A DNA stretch of 64,000 bases from Vreelandella neptunia (GCF_000712975.1 NZ_JHQL01000002.1:434001-498000), one strand, 5' to 3'. Positions 8,962 to 19,286 are shown, numbered from the stretch's first letter. The notes: a model not told the origin generated them from the sequence alone. Numbers and translations are program-made.

Positions 8962-9405
8962 TCAGTGCTTGGTGATTGGTGTCACGTTCAATACGTCAAC
9001 TTCAAACGTTAGCGTACGGCCCGCCAGTGGATGATTAAAATCGACTTCCACGCGGTCACCGTCAATGGTTTTGACCACACCAGGCAATTCCGTTCCCGCC
9101 TTATCGGCAAATGACATCACCATGCCAATTTCCGGCTCTTCGTCACCAAAATCGGCGCGCTTGAGGGTTTGGATATTTTGCGGGTTATGCTGCCCAAACG
9201 AGTGCTCAGGGGTAATCTGAAAAGACCCGCTCTGGCCAGCAGCCATACCTTTAATGGGATGTTCAAAGCCAGGCGGCAAATTGCCATCGCCATACTGAAA
9301 GGTAGCAGGCGTTTTCTCTTTAGTGGAATCAACTACCGTGCCGTCTTCTAGCTTCAGCGTAAAGTGCAGGGTAATTTCCATACCGTCATCGATTAGGTAG
9401 TCCAT
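8962..9405 (-). CDS. fkpB: FKBP-type peptidyl-prolyl isomerase, SlpA-like
   Basis: A 147-residue FKBP-type prolyl isomerase. Visible motifs include ITLHFTLKLEDGTVVDST at the N-terminus, FQYGDGNLPPGFEHPIKGM and the insert-in-flap region LPGVVKTIDGDRVEVDFNHPL, typical of the SlpA/SlyD branch. The ATG at 9405 has GAGGA 5-7 nt upstream; a longer start at 9453 is less likely. Its position between lspA and ispH matches the gammaproteobacterial order. Confidence 0.92.
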   Translation of the reverse strand: MDYLIDDGMEITLHFTLKLEDGTVVDSTKEKTPATFQYGDGNLPPGFEHPIKGMAAGQSGSFQITPEHSFGQHNPQNIQTLKRADFGDEEPEIGMVMSFADKAGTELPGVVKTIDGDRVEVDFNHPLAGRTLTFEVDVLNVTPITKH

Positions 9406-9474
9406 AACGTTCCTCGCAATCGTATGCAAATAGTCATGTGGGCAGTGTATCACTGCCCTTTCATCGTGGAGCCG

Positions 9475-10008
9475 TTACGCGGCTTTTTTGCGACGCCGAT
9501 CACCCATTATTGACTCCCAAATTAACCCTACCGCTCCTAAGGTAATGCCGATATCGGCAATATTAAAGGCGGGGTAATACCAGCCAGCAGCGTGGAACGA
9601 TAAGAAGTCCACCACGTAGCCATGGACTAAACGGTCATACAGGTTACCCAGGGCACCGCCAATAATTAGCGGCAACGCCACAGCCAGCAGCTTTTCATCC
9701 GCTCTAACGCGGGCAAGCCAGATGGTTAAGCCAATGCTGGCACCAATGGCCACAATGGCAAAAAACCAGCGCTGCCAGCCAGGGTGGTCCGCTAAAAAGC
9801 TAAACGCCGCGCCAGTGTTGTGCAGCAGCGTAAGGTTGAAAAACGGCAGCACTTCAACGGGCTGGGCATAATTCAAAAAGTGGCTGGCCATGTACTTGGT
9901 CAGCAAATCCAACACGATGACCGCCACCGCCAGCCACAGCCAGCGCAGCGGCCGCCGCATGGGCGGCCGCTGGTGTGGATCGTTGGTGGTTAACGCAGGA
10001 TTAGGCAT
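9475..10008 (-). CDS. lspA: Lipoprotein signal peptidase (signal peptidase II)
   Basis: A 177-residue inner-membrane aspartic protease that cleaves prolipoprotein signal peptides. Four membrane segments are visible. The catalytic aspartates lie in [13 protein letters not shown] and [13 protein letters not shown], and [10 protein letters not shown] is the usual early motif. The start ATG at 10008 overlaps the ileS stop codon, which implies translational coupling. Confidence 0.95.
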   Translation of the reverse strand: MPNPALTTNDPHQRPPMRRPLRWLWLAVAVIVLDLLTKYMASHFLNYAQPVEVLPFFNLTLLHNTGAAFSFLADHPGWQRWFFAIVAIGASIGLTIWLARVRADEKLLAVALPLIIGGALGNLYDRLVHGYVVDFLSFHAAGWYYPAFNIADIGITLGAVGLIWESIMGDRRRKKAA

Positions 10009-12832
10009 AGTGACGAATCTCGCCGCTGCCTTCGGGAAGATTGCTAATACAGCGGCCACACAAATCTGGGTGCTCAGCATGAGTGCCAACATCGGCACGA
10101 TGGTGCCAGCAGCGCTCGCACTTCTGGTGCTCGCTTGCACTAACGGCCACTTTCAAACCGTCAAGCTCGGTGCTTTCGGCGTTGGCAGCATCCGCTAGCG
10201 GTGCCAGATGTACTTCACTGGTGAGAATAACGAAGCGCAGCTCATCGCCCAACTTGTCAAGCGTGGCGTTCAGCTCATCGCTAACGTAAAGCGTCACTTC
10301 CGCCGCCAAACTACCTTTGATGACTTTGGCATTACGCGCGTCTTCCAGGCACTTGTTCACTGAGTGCTTCACTTCAAGCACCTGCTCCCAGAAGGCACGG
10401 CCCATCGCGGCATCATCTGCCAAGGTGCCAAGTTCGGTGTAGTAGGTTTCCAGCAGCACACTGTCGCCACGCTCGCCGGGAATATGCTCGTAAATCTCCT
10501 CGGCAGTGAACGACAGAATCGGTGCGACCCAGCGGCTGAGCGCTTCAACCACATGATAAAGCGCCGTTTGGGCGCTGCGGCGGGCCAATGAATCTGTTTG
10601 GGTGGTGTACTGGCGGTCTTTGATAACATCCAGGTAGAAACCGCCCAATTCCCGTGCACAGAAGCCGTGCACCTGCTGGTACACATCCAGGAATCGGTAC
10701 TCTTCATAGGCTTTTTCGATGCGCCCTTGCAGCTGTGCCGCGCGGTCGACCACCCACTGATCCAGCGCCAGCATATCGCCAAAGGCCACCTGATCTTTAA
10801 CCGGATCAAAACCGTTCAGGTTAGAAAGCAAGAAGCGCGCAGTGTTACGAATGCGGCGGTACACATCGGCGGTGCGCTTAAGAATTTCATCTGACACCGC
10901 CATTTCACCAGAGTAATCGGTAGACGCGACCCACAGGCGAAGAATATCGGCACCCAGCTTATCCATTACTGTTTGCGGCGCAACCACATTGCCGATGGAC
11001 TTCGACATCTTGCGGCCCTGGGCATCGACAGTGAAACCGTGGGTCAGCAGCTGACGGTACGGCGGGTGGCCGTCAATCGCGGAGCCGGTCAGTAGCGACG
11101 AATGGAACCAACCACGGTGCTGGTCCGAGCCTTCCAGGTACAGGTCAGCACGCGGGCCGCTTTCATGGCCATGGGGGTGCGAGCCGCGCAGTACATGACG
11201 GTGCGTGGTGCCGGAATCAAACCAAACATCCAAGGTATCGGTGACTTTGTCGTACTCAGCCGCTTCAGCACCTAAAAGCTCTGCAGGGTCGAGTTTAAAC
11301 CACGCCTCAATGCCCTCTTGCTCCACGCGCTTAGCGGCTTCTTCCATTAGCTCAACCGTATTCGGGTGCAGCTCGCCGGTTTGCTTATGCAGGAAGAACG
11401 GAATCGGCACGCCCCAGTTACGCTGGCGAGAGATACACCAATCAGGGCGATTAGCGATCATGCTATGCAAGCGCGCCTGCCCCCATGCGGGAGTAAACTC
11501 GGTGGCTTCAATACCTTCCAGCGCCCGCTCGCGCAGGGTTTTGCCGTCTTTACCTTGAATATCCATGCCCACAAACCACTGGGCAGTAGCGCGGTAAATC
11601 ACCGGTGACTTATGCCGCCAGCAGTGCATATAGCTGTGCTTGATGGGCGTATGCGCCATCAGCGCGTTCACTTCGCGCAATTTTTCAACGATATTCGGGT
11701 TGGCTTTCCAGATCATCTGGCCGCCGAAGAACGGCAGATCATCGGCATAAACACCGTTGCCCTGCACCGGGTTGAGCATGTCGTCAAAGCTCATGTCATG
11801 CTCACGGCAGGTGATAAAGTCATCCATGCCGTAGGAAGGCGCAGAGTGAACAATACCCGTGCTGCCAACTTCTGACTCAACGTAATCCGCTAGATACACC
11901 GGCGAAAGACGATCATAGAACGGGTGACGGAAATTGATCAGGTCCAGCGCTTTACCTTGCGCAGTAGCCATCACGCTACCGGTCAATCCGTAGCGCTCTA
12001 AACAGCTTTCTACCAGCTCTTCTGCGAGCAGCAGCAGGCGTTCGCCGGTATCCACTAGCGCGTAGGTAAACTCAGGATGAACGTTCAGCGCCTGGTTGGC
12101 AGGAATTGTCCAAGGCGTGGTGGTCCAGATCACCACTGCCGCTGGCTTGGGCAATTCGCTTAAACCAAAGGCCGCTGCCAGCTTGTCGGCATCTTCGACC
12201 GGAAAAGCCACATCGATAGCATCGGATTTTTTATCAGCGTACTCAACTTCCGCTTCGGCCAGCGCCGAGCCACAATCAAAGCACCAGTTAACTGGTTTTA
12301 AGCCTTTAAACACGTAGCCCGCATCGACCATATCGGCCAACGCACGGATTTCCCCCGCCTCGTTGGCGTAGTCCATCGAACGGTACGGGTGGTCCCAGTC
12401 ACCAATAATACCCAGACGCACAAAGTCCGCTAGCTGGGTTTCGATCTGTGCACCAGCGTACTCACGGCATAGCTCACGGGCTTTATCGGCAGCCAAATGT
12501 TTACCGTGGGTAGTTTCTACCTTGTGCTCAATAGGCAGACCGTGGCAATCCCAACCCGGCACGTAAGGCGCATCAAAACCCGCCAGGTTTTTTGATTTAA
12601 CGATAATATCTTTAAGAATTTTATTAACGGCGTGACCGATATGAATGCTGCCGTTGGCGTAGGGAGGGCCATCGTGCAATACAAACAGCGGCGCGCCCGC
12701 GCGGGTGTCGCGCAAGCGCTGGTACAGGTCCATATCCTGCCATTTAGAAACACGTCCTGGCTCCTGCTTCGGCAGCATGCCGCGCATGGGAAAGTCGGTT
12801 TCTGGCAAGTTTAGCGTGTGCTTATAATCCAT
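10001..12832 (-). CDS. ileS: Isoleucyl-tRNA synthetase
   Basis: A 943-residue class Ia synthetase. HIGH is exact at about 64-67 (GSIHIGH), KMSKS is exact ([10 protein letters not shown]), and a C-terminal zinc knuckle CERCWHH...CGRCI is present. It includes the editing domain ([15 protein letters not shown]). The start is ATG at 12832, 8 bp after the ribF stop; longer in-frame extensions overlap ribF. It is essential and sits in the ribF-ileS-lspA operon. Confidence 0.97.
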   Translation of the reverse strand: MDYKHTLNLPETDFPMRGMLPKQEPGRVSKWQDMDLYQRLRDTRAGAPLFVLHDGPPYANGSIHIGHAVNKILKDIIVKSKNLAGFDAPYVPGWDCHGLPIEHKVETTHGKHLAADKARELCREYAGAQIETQLADFVRLGIIGDWDHPYRSMDYANEAGEIRALADMVDAGYVFKGLKPVNWCFDCGSALAEAEVEYADKKSDAIDVAFPVEDADKLAAAFGLSELPKPAAVVIWTTTPWTIPANQALNVHPEFTYALVDTGERLLLLAEELVESCLERYGLTGSVMATAQGKALDLINFRHPFYDRLSPVYLADYVESEVGSTGIVHSAPSYGMDDFITCREHDMSFDDMLNPVQGNGVYADDLPFFGGQMIWKANPNIVEKLREVNALMAHTPIKHSYMHCWRHKSPVIYRATAQWFVGMDIQGKDGKTLRERALEGIEATEFTPAWGQARLHSMIANRPDWCISRQRNWGVPIPFFLHKQTGELHPNTVELMEEAAKRVEQEGIEAWFKLDPAELLGAEAAEYDKVTDTLDVWFDSGTTHRHVLRGSHPHGHESGPRADLYLEGSDQHRGWFHSSLLTGSAIDGHPPYRQLLTHGFTVDAQGRKMSKSIGNVVAPQTVMDKLGADILRLWVASTDYSGEMAVSDEILKRTADVYRRIRNTARFLLSNLNGFDPVKDQVAFGDMLALDQWVVDRAAQLQGRIEKAYEEYRFLDVYQQVHGFCARELGGFYLDVIKDRQYTTQTDSLARRSAQTALYHVVEALSRWVAPILSFTAEEIYEHIPGERGDSVLLETYYTELGTLADDAAMGRAFWEQVLEVKHSVNKCLEDARNAKVIKGSLAAEVTLYVSDELNATLDKLGDELRFVILTSEVHLAPLADAANAESTELDGLKVAVSASEHQKCERCWHHRADVGTHAEHPDLCGRCISNLPEGSGEIRHYA

Positions 12833-12839
12833 AGTCCGG

Positions 12840-13877
12840 TCAGCCGTCGTTAGCATCGGCGGCGTTATCCGCCGAAGAGAAATCAGAAGAAGCGGTCTCA
12901 CGCCCAAGCGGGGCCGAGGCCAGCGGAAGAGCATTCATGCAGCCAGTACCGGCTGTCGCAAAGTAGCGGCGCGCTCTGGCTTGATCGTGTTCAATTTGCG
13001 TTTTCAACGCATCAAAATCATCAAACTTCACTTCCCCGCGTAGCCGCGCGCAGGGGTAAACCGTCAGCCGCTGACCATAAAGATCGCCTGAAAATTCCAA
13101 TAGATGAACTTCCAGCGTCGGGCGCTTAGACCCCACCGTTGGCCGAAAGCCAACATTTGCTACTGCGGGGTAACGCTGGCCATTAGCCAGTTCAGCCACC
13201 ACGGCAAACACACCGCGCAGCGTTAACGGCTGGGGCAATAGCGGCAAGTTAGCAGTAGGCACACCAATGGTGCGGCCTAGCTGTTGGTCACGCACCACGC
13301 GGCCATGCAGTGAATAAGGCCGACCTAGCAGGCGCGCCGCAACCTCGAAATTGCCGCTGGCAAGTAAGGTGCGCACCCGCGTGCTGGATACCCGCTCGTC
13401 ATCGACCTTAAAGGTGCGGGTGTGCTCTACACCAAACCCTTCCACCAGCCCGACGGTTTCCAGCAGATTGAAGTCGCCACGGCGGTCACAGCCAAAGCGG
13501 AAGTCGTCGCCCACCACCAAATGCTTTACCCCTAAACCATCAATCAGCACCTGATCGATAAACTCGCGCCCGGTCAGGCTGCGCAAGGCATCGTTGAAGG
13601 GTAGGCATAGCACCTGCTCGGCCCCATGATCGCGCAGCAGGCGCACTTTTTCGCGCAGGCGGGTTAACCGTGGCGGCGCTTGCTCACCGGCAAAAAACTC
13701 CCGCGGCTGAGGTTCAAACACCACCACCGTCAACGGCACATTCAAGCGCGCCGAATGCTCACGGCACTGCTGCAGGATCGCCTGATGGCCGCGATGCACA
13801 CCATCAAAATTACCGATGGTAGCAACGCAGCCACAATGAGCCGCTGTCAGATTGTGCAGACCTCGTATGACGTGCAT
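12840..13877 (-). CDS. ribF: Bifunctional riboflavin kinase/FAD synthetase
   Basis: A 345-residue two-domain enzyme. The N-terminal nucleotidyltransferase domain has [15 protein letters not shown] and makes FAD; the C-terminal kinase domain has [13 protein letters not shown] and makes FMN. The last 30 or so residues are a Ser/Asp/Ala-rich tail beyond the usual family end. It is first in the ribF-ileS-lspA-fkpB-ispH run. Confidence 0.95.
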   Translation of the reverse strand: MHVIRGLHNLTAAHCGCVATIGNFDGVHRGHQAILQQCREHSARLNVPLTVVVFEPQPREFFAGEQAPPRLTRLREKVRLLRDHGAEQVLCLPFNDALRSLTGREFIDQVLIDGLGVKHLVVGDDFRFGCDRRGDFNLLETVGLVEGFGVEHTRTFKVDDERVSSTRVRTLLASGNFEVAARLLGRPYSLHGRVVRDQQLGRTIGVPTANLPLLPQPLTLRGVFAVVAELANGQRYPAVANVGFRPTVGSKRPTLEVHLLEFSGDLYGQRLTVYPCARLRGEVKFDDFDALKTQIEHDQARARRYFATAGTGCMNALPLASAPLGRETASSDFSSADNAADANDG

Positions 13878-13889
13878 GGCACCTCTTTT

Positions 13890-13925
13890 TTAAAAGCGTT
13901 TGCCGTTTTAAAAGCGTTTACCGTT
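13890..13925. repeat. 18-bp tandem duplication upstream of ribF
   Basis: TTAAAAGCGTTTGCCGTT and TTAAAAGCGTTTACCGTT lie side by side, immediately 5' of the ribF start on the minus strand. They fall in the leader or ribosome-binding region. Confidence 0.8.
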
Positions 13926-14028
13926 TAAAAGCCTTCGATTATAACGAACGCGCTGTTCCGGTGCAGGGGAAGATTACCTTCGTCCTGGCATTAGCTACTC
14001 GTTCACCTTAATGCTGGCTGTTTGCGCA

Positions 14029-15606
14029 TTAGCTATTCATCTTAAAGTGGCGCAGCCGCAGGCCAAATGCGGTCAGCCAAGCGAAATAAAGCCCGCCGCC
14101 CAGCACGACTAATCCTGCCACCCAGTAAATGCGCTGCCACAGCTCAAACTCAAGCCATGCCTGCCAATCAGGGGCTACCAGATAAAGCGCACTGCTCATT
14201 AACGCGCTGCCGCCCACTAATTGAACGGCGTAACGCCCCCACCCTGGCTGAAAGATCAACACCTTCTGGCGATAGAGCAGATACCCCAGCAACCCAGCAT
14301 TTAAAAATGCCGACAGTGCGGTCGCCAGCGCCAAACCCGCGTGGGCAAGCGGCCAAATCAACAGCAGGTTGAACACCATGTTAGCCACCATGGCGATAAT
14401 GCCCACTTTCACCGGCGTTTTAGTATCCTGGCGAGCAAAGAAACCCGGCGCTAACACTTTAATCAACATAAACGCCACCAGCCCAAACGCGTAGGCACGT
14501 AGGCTCATGGCAGCCATTTGAATATCGTTATCGGTCATTGCCCCGTAGTGGAACAGGGTAATCAAAAACGGTTCCGCCAACACGGCCAACGCCAGCGCGG
14601 CGGGCACTCCTAACAACAGCACCACACGAATGGCCCAGTCCAGCATGGCCGAAAAGTGTTCGGTGGACTGCTCCGCATGGCGTTTAGAAAGCGCTGGCAA
14701 AATAATCGTACCAATCGCCACACCAAACACCCCAAGCGGCAGCTCGACCAACCTATCCGAATAGTACAGCCATGACACGCTACCCGCCGTTAATAACGAC
14801 GCCAATACGGTGTCCAGCAGCAGATTAATCTGCGAGACCGACACCCCAAACAGCGCGGGGGCCATCAGCTTCAGAATGCGCTTCACCCCTTCATGGGCAA
14901 AATTTGGCCACGGGGTTGGCAACAGCCCCAGGCGCAGCAAAAACGGCACCTGAAACACTAATTGGGCAGCCCCGGCAATCAACACCCCCCAAGCCAGCGC
15001 CATGGCGGGCTCTTCCATTAACGGCATGAGCAGCAGCGCCGCGCCAATCAGCGAAAGATTCAGCAGCACCGGGGTAAACGCGGGCACCGCAAAGCGGTTC
15101 CAGGTGTTCAGCACGCTACCCGAAAACGCCGTTAACGAAATCAACAGCAAATAGGGAAACGTCAGCCGCAGCATATCGGCAGTCATCGCTAACTTTTCGG
15201 GATCACGCCCAAAGCCAGGGGCAAACACCCACACCAGCCACGGGGCACCCAGCATCGCCAACGCGGTTATTAGCGCTAAAATGGCCGTTAGGCTGCCCGC
15301 CACCGCATTTAGTAACTCACGAATTTCCTGCTTACTGCGCTGGGTAGAGTACTCGGAAAGCACCGGCACAAAGGCTTGGTTAAACGCCCCTTCAGCAAAC
15401 AAACGGCGCAGAAAGTTAGGAATTTTAAACGCGACAAAAAACGCATCAGCCCCGCTTCCCGCCCCCAAAAAGGTTGCCACCACCACATCGCGCACCAACC
15501 CCATCACTCGCGACAGCATGGTCATCGCGCTGACCACTAACCCAGAGCGCATCAACCCGCGGCGCGGGGGAGACATATTGGCTTGCGGAGGCGTGTTCGT
15601 GGTCAT
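14029..15606 (-). CDS. murJ: Lipid II flippase MurJ
   Basis: A 525-residue polytopic membrane protein of the MviN/MurJ family, with about 14 membrane segments. The conserved N-terminus is visible in SRVMGLVRDVVVATFLGAG and the cytoplasmic loop in FLRRLFAEGAFNQAFVPVL. MurJ flips lipid II across the inner membrane for peptidoglycan synthesis. It sits between rpsT and ribF, an order found in many gammaproteobacteria. Confidence 0.95.
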   Translation of the reverse strand: MTTNTPPQANMSPPRRGLMRSGLVVSAMTMLSRVMGLVRDVVVATFLGAGSGADAFFVAFKIPNFLRRLFAEGAFNQAFVPVLSEYSTQRSKQEIRELLNAVAGSLTAILALITALAMLGAPWLVWVFAPGFGRDPEKLAMTADMLRLTFPYLLLISLTAFSGSVLNTWNRFAVPAFTPVLLNLSLIGAALLLMPLMEEPAMALAWGVLIAGAAQLVFQVPFLLRLGLLPTPWPNFAHEGVKRILKLMAPALFGVSVSQINLLLDTVLASLLTAGSVSWLYYSDRLVELPLGVFGVAIGTIILPALSKRHAEQSTEHFSAMLDWAIRVVLLLGVPAALALAVLAEPFLITLFHYGAMTDNDIQMAAMSLRAYAFGLVAFMLIKVLAPGFFARQDTKTPVKVGIIAMVANMVFNLLLIWPLAHAGLALATALSAFLNAGLLGYLLYRQKVLIFQPGWGRYAVQLVGGSALMSSALYLVAPDWQAWLEFELWQRIYWVAGLVVLGGGLYFAWLTAFGLRLRHFKMNS

Positions 15607-15656
15607 GACTCAATCCATAAGCTCACAGTGCATCGCTACAGGCGATGTTCAGACAC

Positions 15657-15685
15657 AAAAAAACCGGCCGCAGCCGGTTTTTTTT
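15657..15685 (-). terminator. rpsT terminator
   Basis: AACCGGCTGCGGCCGGTT on the minus strand is a perfect stem flanked by runs of T and A on both sides. It lies between rpsT and murJ and could act in both directions. Confidence 0.9.
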
Positions 15686-15700
15686 ATGGCGCCTGCCGGC

Positions 15701-15967
15701 TTACGCCGCCAGAGCCTTAATGCGCTTGTTCAAGCGGCTTTTCAGACGTGCAGCTTTCTTCTTAGAAAGAACGTCTTTATCAGCGATGCGGTCGACAACC
15801 GGCTGCATAGCCCGGAACTCTTCCATCGCTTTGCCATGATCGCCAGTGCTGATCGCTTTGATCACACGCTTGATGTAGGTGCGGACCATGCTGCGCTGGC
15901 TGGCTTTCAGGACGCGACGAGTCTCGGCCTGGCGGGCGCGCTTGCGTGCTTGCTTGCTGTTCGCCAC
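15701..15967 (-). CDS. rpsT: 30S ribosomal protein S20
   Basis: An 88-residue, very basic ribosomal protein that binds 16S rRNA (MANSKQARKRARQAE, LSKKKAARLKSRLNKRIKAL). The start is GTG at 15967 behind AAGGAGA. A non-ATG start is usual for rpsT, where weak initiation helps autoregulation. A GTTGCC/GGCAAC hairpin lies just upstream of the ribosome site. Confidence 0.97.
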   Translation of the reverse strand: MANSKQARKRARQAETRRVLKASQRSMVRTYIKRVIKAISTGDHGKAMEEFRAMQPVVDRIADKDVLSKKKAARLKSRLNKRIKALAA

Positions 15968-16323
15968 AGGTATCTCCTTGGAGAATAAAGGTTGCCAATC
16001 AACGGCAACGAATTAACTATGTATTTGTCGGTCGGCTTTTATCTCTAGGTTTTCACCTCTAGATTTTCGCCACGACACGACCTTTCCGTCAGTATCTTTC
16101 CACAACAACCAATTGATTTGGAAGCAATTAAAATGCTGCCAAATAGTGTAACGAGCAGTTCAAAATCTGCCCGCCCACGGGTCTTGTCTGAGAGGATGGC
16201 ATAGTCTATCACGCGTTAAGCGGGCTTGCCAGCGCTTGTCAATGCTTTTCTACCCGCAGCATCACGCTTAATTCAGCATCTCTTTCGCTCTACAGGCTGT
16301 ATCAAACGCTATTTCTTCAAAGA
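15968..16323. other. 356-bp gap upstream of rpsT
   Basis: No gene is seen. It contains a leader hairpin at 15991-16009 (GTTGCC...GGCAAC) close to the rpsT ribosome site, a short direct repeat TCTAGRTTTTC at about 16043-16068, and a duplicated ACTATTTCTTC near the end of the ParA-like gene. No confident promoter could be assigned. Confidence 0.5.
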
Positions 16324-17016
16324 CTATTTCTTCGAGTCCAAGAAACCAACCTGCGCATACGCGTTGCGTAGCCACACCTTCATACGCTGACGCTCGGCAA
16401 TATTCATAAGACTACGGTCGTTGGCCACCGCCCAAAAGCTGCTGTTGTTGAAATCAATTTTCTGGGTCAGTTTGGCATGTAGCTTGGGCAGCTCTATCAA
16501 CGTAGCGCCCTGGGCGCTGGCCTGTTGATAAACATCAGAGCGCTGGAAGCGCGTGAAATTCTCACCCCGCCCCAAGTTTTGCACCACCACTAGCTCAACC
16601 GGCTGGGCACTGTAACGTTCCAGCACCTCGGCAAGCAGTGCAACAGAATCCGCACCATCATCCATCACGTGCCACCACACCACCTGCATGCCTAGCTCAT
16701 TCAACAGCCCAAACACATCGGTATCTTCAATCCAGCGGTTAATCGGCTGGGCAGACTGTGCCGCCAAATCAATAATTAAGTCCCGCTCGGGGTGCTCTTC
16801 CAGCGCCGTCAGTATGCCGTCTAGGCTATCGTCGTCGCCCACCACCACGGGGGAGGCATAATCCTGATAAAAGCGCGAAAACGTCCCGTGGGAAGCATCG
16901 CAATCAAACCCCAAGAATGGCATCTCGTGATCGATGTAATACTGCGCCAACACCCGCGCCGTCATCGACTTACCCACCCCACCTTTCTCACCGCCAATAA
17001 AGTGCACCCTGCCCAT
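16324..17016 (-). CDS. Orphan ParA/MinD-like P-loop ATPase
   Basis: A 230-residue protein with a deviant Walker A box GGEKGGVGKS at 8-17, a FDCDASHG switch I-like segment at 38-45 and DLIIDLAAQSAQP at 79-91. This is the ParA/Soj/MinD superfamily; members partition plasmids or position complexes. No ParB, MinC or conjugation gene is adjacent, so its partner is unknown. Related proteins are annotated as mobilisation-type or CobQ/CobB/MinD/ParA domain proteins. The next 1.1 kb upstream is a repeat array. Confidence 0.8.
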   Translation of the reverse strand: MGRVHFIGGEKGGVGKSMTARVLAQYYIDHEMPFLGFDCDASHGTFSRFYQDYASPVVVGDDDSLDGILTALEEHPERDLIIDLAAQSAQPINRWIEDTDVFGLLNELGMQVVWWHVMDDGADSVALLAEVLERYSAQPVELVVVQNLGRGENFTRFQRSDVYQQASAQGATLIELPKLHAKLTQKIDFNNSSFWAVANDRSLMNIAERQRMKVWLRNAYAQVGFLDSKK

Positions 17017-17116
17017 ACCTGTTTCTCCAGTGTGGAAAACACCAAACCCTTAGCGAATTTAGCAGGAAATGGCAAAAGCGGAAGACATAACAAGAGTGTT
17101 AATACGCAGGCAAAAC

Positions 17117-18115
17117 CATAGATTCCCGCTAAGGGCCTGCGGGAATGACGGGCCTGGGGTATAACCTCTTTGAGTGGCGGATGTCAGCTACCGCACCGTC
17201 ATTCCCGAGTGGGGTTATCGGGAATCCATTTTGACCTTTGCCCGATACGACTCAACTGCCCGCCTCACCATGGATTCCCGCTAAGGGCATGCGGGAATGA
17301 CAGGCCTGGGGCGTCACCTCTGTAAGTGGCGGGTGTTAGCCGCCCCACGATCACTCCCTAGTGCACCGCACCGTCATTCCCGAGTGGGGTTATCGGGAAT
17401 CCATATTGACCTTTGCCCGATAAGATGCAGCTGCCTGCTTCATCATGGATTCCCGCTAAGGGCATGCGGGAATGACGGACCTGGGGCATCACCTCTGTAA
17501 GTGGCGGGTGTCAGCAACCACACCGTCATTCCCGAGTGGGGTTATCGGGAATCCATTTTGACCTTTGCCCGATAAGACGCAGCTGCCTGCCCCACCATGG
17601 ATTCCCACTAAGGGCATGCGGGAATGACGAACCTGGGGTATAACCTCTTTGAGTGGCGGGTGTCAGCTACCCCAGCATCACTCCCGAGCACACCCCACTG
17701 TCACTCCCGAATGCACCGCATCGTTATGCCCGAGCAAACCACCACACCGTCATTCCCGGGCTAACCACCGCACCGTCATTCCCGAGTGGGGTTATCGGGA
17801 ATCCATTTTGACCTTTGCCCAATAAGACGCAGCTGCCTGCCCCACCATGGATTCCCGCTAAGGGCATGCGGGAATGACGGACCTGGGGTATAACCTCTGT
17901 GAGTGGCGGATGTCAGCTACCCCAACATCACTCGCGAGCACACCCCACCGTTATGCCCGAAGACCATCGCACCGCCATTCCCGAGTGGGGTTATCGGGAA
18001 TCCATTTTGACCTTTGCCCAATAAGATGCAGCTGCCTGATTCACCATGGATTCCCGCTAAGGGCATGCGGGAATGACAGACCTGAGGCGTCACCTCTGTA
18101 AGTGGCGGGTGTCAG
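17117..18115. repeat. BIME-like array of alternating inverted repeats
   Basis: About 1 kb carries two palindromic modules in alternation. Module A (GATTCCCGC-loop-GCGGGAATGAC) appears near 17120, 17274, 17449, 17600, 17849 and 18049. Module B (GTCATTCCCGA-loop-TCGGGAATCCA) appears near 17199, 17372, 17524, 17779 and 17978. A and B are related elements in opposite orientation. Linkers are conserved too (TTGACCTTTGCCC, AGTGGCGG). Period is about 150-250 bp. No gene is present; open frames here are repeat translations. Confidence 0.92.
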
Positions 18116-18307
18116 CTACCCCAACATCACTCGTGTATGCTCGCGCTGCTGTTTCTCCGCACCGTCTAAAATATCCAGCAGCTTTTCATAGTCCCTAGGC
18201 ATCTCTTTATCCATGCCGGTGTCTTCAAAGCGTTGTAGCGTGGCTTGAGTGTCCGCTATGACTTTTTGCAGCTCGTCGATAACGTGTTGTTGTTCTTCAT
18301 TGGTCAT
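18116..18307 (-). CDS. Small acidic helical protein, copy 1
   Basis: A 63-residue acidic protein beginning MTNEEQQHVIDELQKVIADT, predicted mostly helical with no membrane segment. Function is unknown. It is about 90 percent identical by eye to the 64-residue protein at 19287-19481. Both follow a flagellin 3' end and a terminator in the same order. Its last codons overlap sequence that also recurs inside the repeat array (CTACCCCAACATCACTCG). Confidence 0.75.
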   Translation of the reverse strand: MTNEEQQHVIDELQKVIADTQATLQRFEDTGMDKEMPRDYEKLLDILDGAEKQQREHTRVMLG

Positions 18308-18315
18308 GTTGTCCC

Positions 18316-18352
18316 CATAAAAAAACCGACCCCAAAAGGAGTCGGTTGAGTG
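18316..18352 (-). terminator. Terminator after the flagellin remnant
   Basis: AACCGACTCC, a TTTT loop, GGGGTCGGTT and a T run on the minus strand. It matches the position of the fliC terminator at 19493-19526 but has changed in sequence with preserved pairing. Confidence 0.9.
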
Positions 18353-18396
18353 TACCGCTTAGCCATCAAAAATTCGCTGTATCGTGAAGCTCTAGA

Positions 18397-18465
18397 TTAA
18401 CCCAGCAGCGAAAGCGCGCTCTGTGAAATCTGGTTGGCCTGTGCCAGTACAGACATACCTGCCTG
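18397..18465 (-). pseudogene. Flagellin C-terminal remnant
   Basis: Twenty-two codons plus stop encode QAGMSVLAQANQISQSALSL followed by LG. This is the C-terminal D0 helix of flagellin and closely matches the end of the intact fliC product (QAGTSVLAQANQIPQNVLSL followed by LG). Upstream similarity stops abruptly at 18466. No N-terminal flagellin part is found nearby. It is therefore the leftover of a second flagellin gene. Confidence 0.88.
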
Positions 18466-18530
18466 TTAAGAAAACACCCAGTCCTTAGCAAAATGAACGA
18501 CAAAACGAGTAACAATAATGCTTTGAATAA

Positions 18531-19130
18531 CTAAACCTTTGCCTTACCAGAAATAACGGCTTTAAAACCAGCTTTAGTGATCGGCTGTTGATTAGCATCA
18601 ACTACCTTACCGCCTAAACGGGCCAACGATTTCGCAAGAGAAACCAGCCGCGCAAGCTGGAGCTTACTAGGTGAAAGAGAACGGCTATTTTCATTCACTT
18701 TAATAGCGATACCCTTAATCAAGTACTGGCTATTATCGTCTGTAAACGAAGGAAGCTGCCCAGGAGGAAAAGCGTTTTCAATAACGATTGGGTTAAGGGA
18801 AGACTCCCCCGTCACCGTAAAAGCTTTTGTATTAGGTTCATACACCGCGCCAGCAGATGCCAGCGCCACACTTAAGCGCTCGTTTAGCCCAGGGGAAGGG
18901 GTTTCAAATACCACCTGCACCCCCCAAGACGTACTGCCTTCATTTGCCAACGTGGGGACATCTTCTACTTGCGCTTTTGTACCCATCGAAAGCTTTCGGG
19001 GCTTATTAGCCGGCTGGAGAGCGCCTCTAGCCCCATCGCTAAGAATTAAATACATAGCGACAAAACCACAGGTCAGGCTGACCCACATCGTAACAATCGC
19101 CACCACCAATGTAAGCGTATAAGTATCCAT
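18531..19130 (-). CDS. Membrane-anchored protein with a ZipA-like plan
   Basis: A 199-residue protein. Residues 5-31 are one membrane helix (LTLVVAIVTMWVSLTCGFVA), then a basic/variable linker to about 60, then a globular domain. The domain has the order and spacing of the ZipA FtsZ-binding domain: VYEPNTKAFTV, ENAFPPGQLPSF and a final GGKVVDANQQPIT, comparable with FxxF.., ANMVKPGTF and GGVVLDDQRR.. in ZipA. This is a by-eye resemblance, not a proven homology. Its codon use is more AT-rich than its neighbours. It occupies the place of the lost flagellin body. Confidence 0.6.
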   Translation of the reverse strand: MDTYTLTLVVAIVTMWVSLTCGFVAMYLILSDGARGALQPANKPRKLSMGTKAQVEDVPTLANEGSTSWGVQVVFETPSPGLNERLSVALASAGAVYEPNTKAFTVTGESSLNPIVIENAFPPGQLPSFTDDNSQYLIKGIAIKVNENSRSLSPSKLQLARLVSLAKSLARLGGKVVDANQQPITKAGFKAVISGKAKV

Positions 19131-19286
19131 ACTAGTTTCTCGTCCCTGGCACCCACCGCGCCTTCACACCCTCGCCTTATAAAAGCACTCTATTGTCAGA
19201 AGCATAGCCAACAAATAAGCCTGCTAATAGATTATGGCAAAAAAGTCCGCAATCGCCAGCAAACCTTGGTCTAAAGCAACGGCTCT

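Noticed and set aside
17297..18101. Open frames inside the repeat array (17297-17500 and 17874-18101)
   Set aside because: They are near-identical translations of the same repeat unit, with no ribosome site.
17117..18115. Regular repeats resembling a CRISPR array
   Set aside because: Repeats are palindromes of two opposed types, the linkers are themselves conserved, and the period varies from 150 to 250 bp. No cas gene is near.
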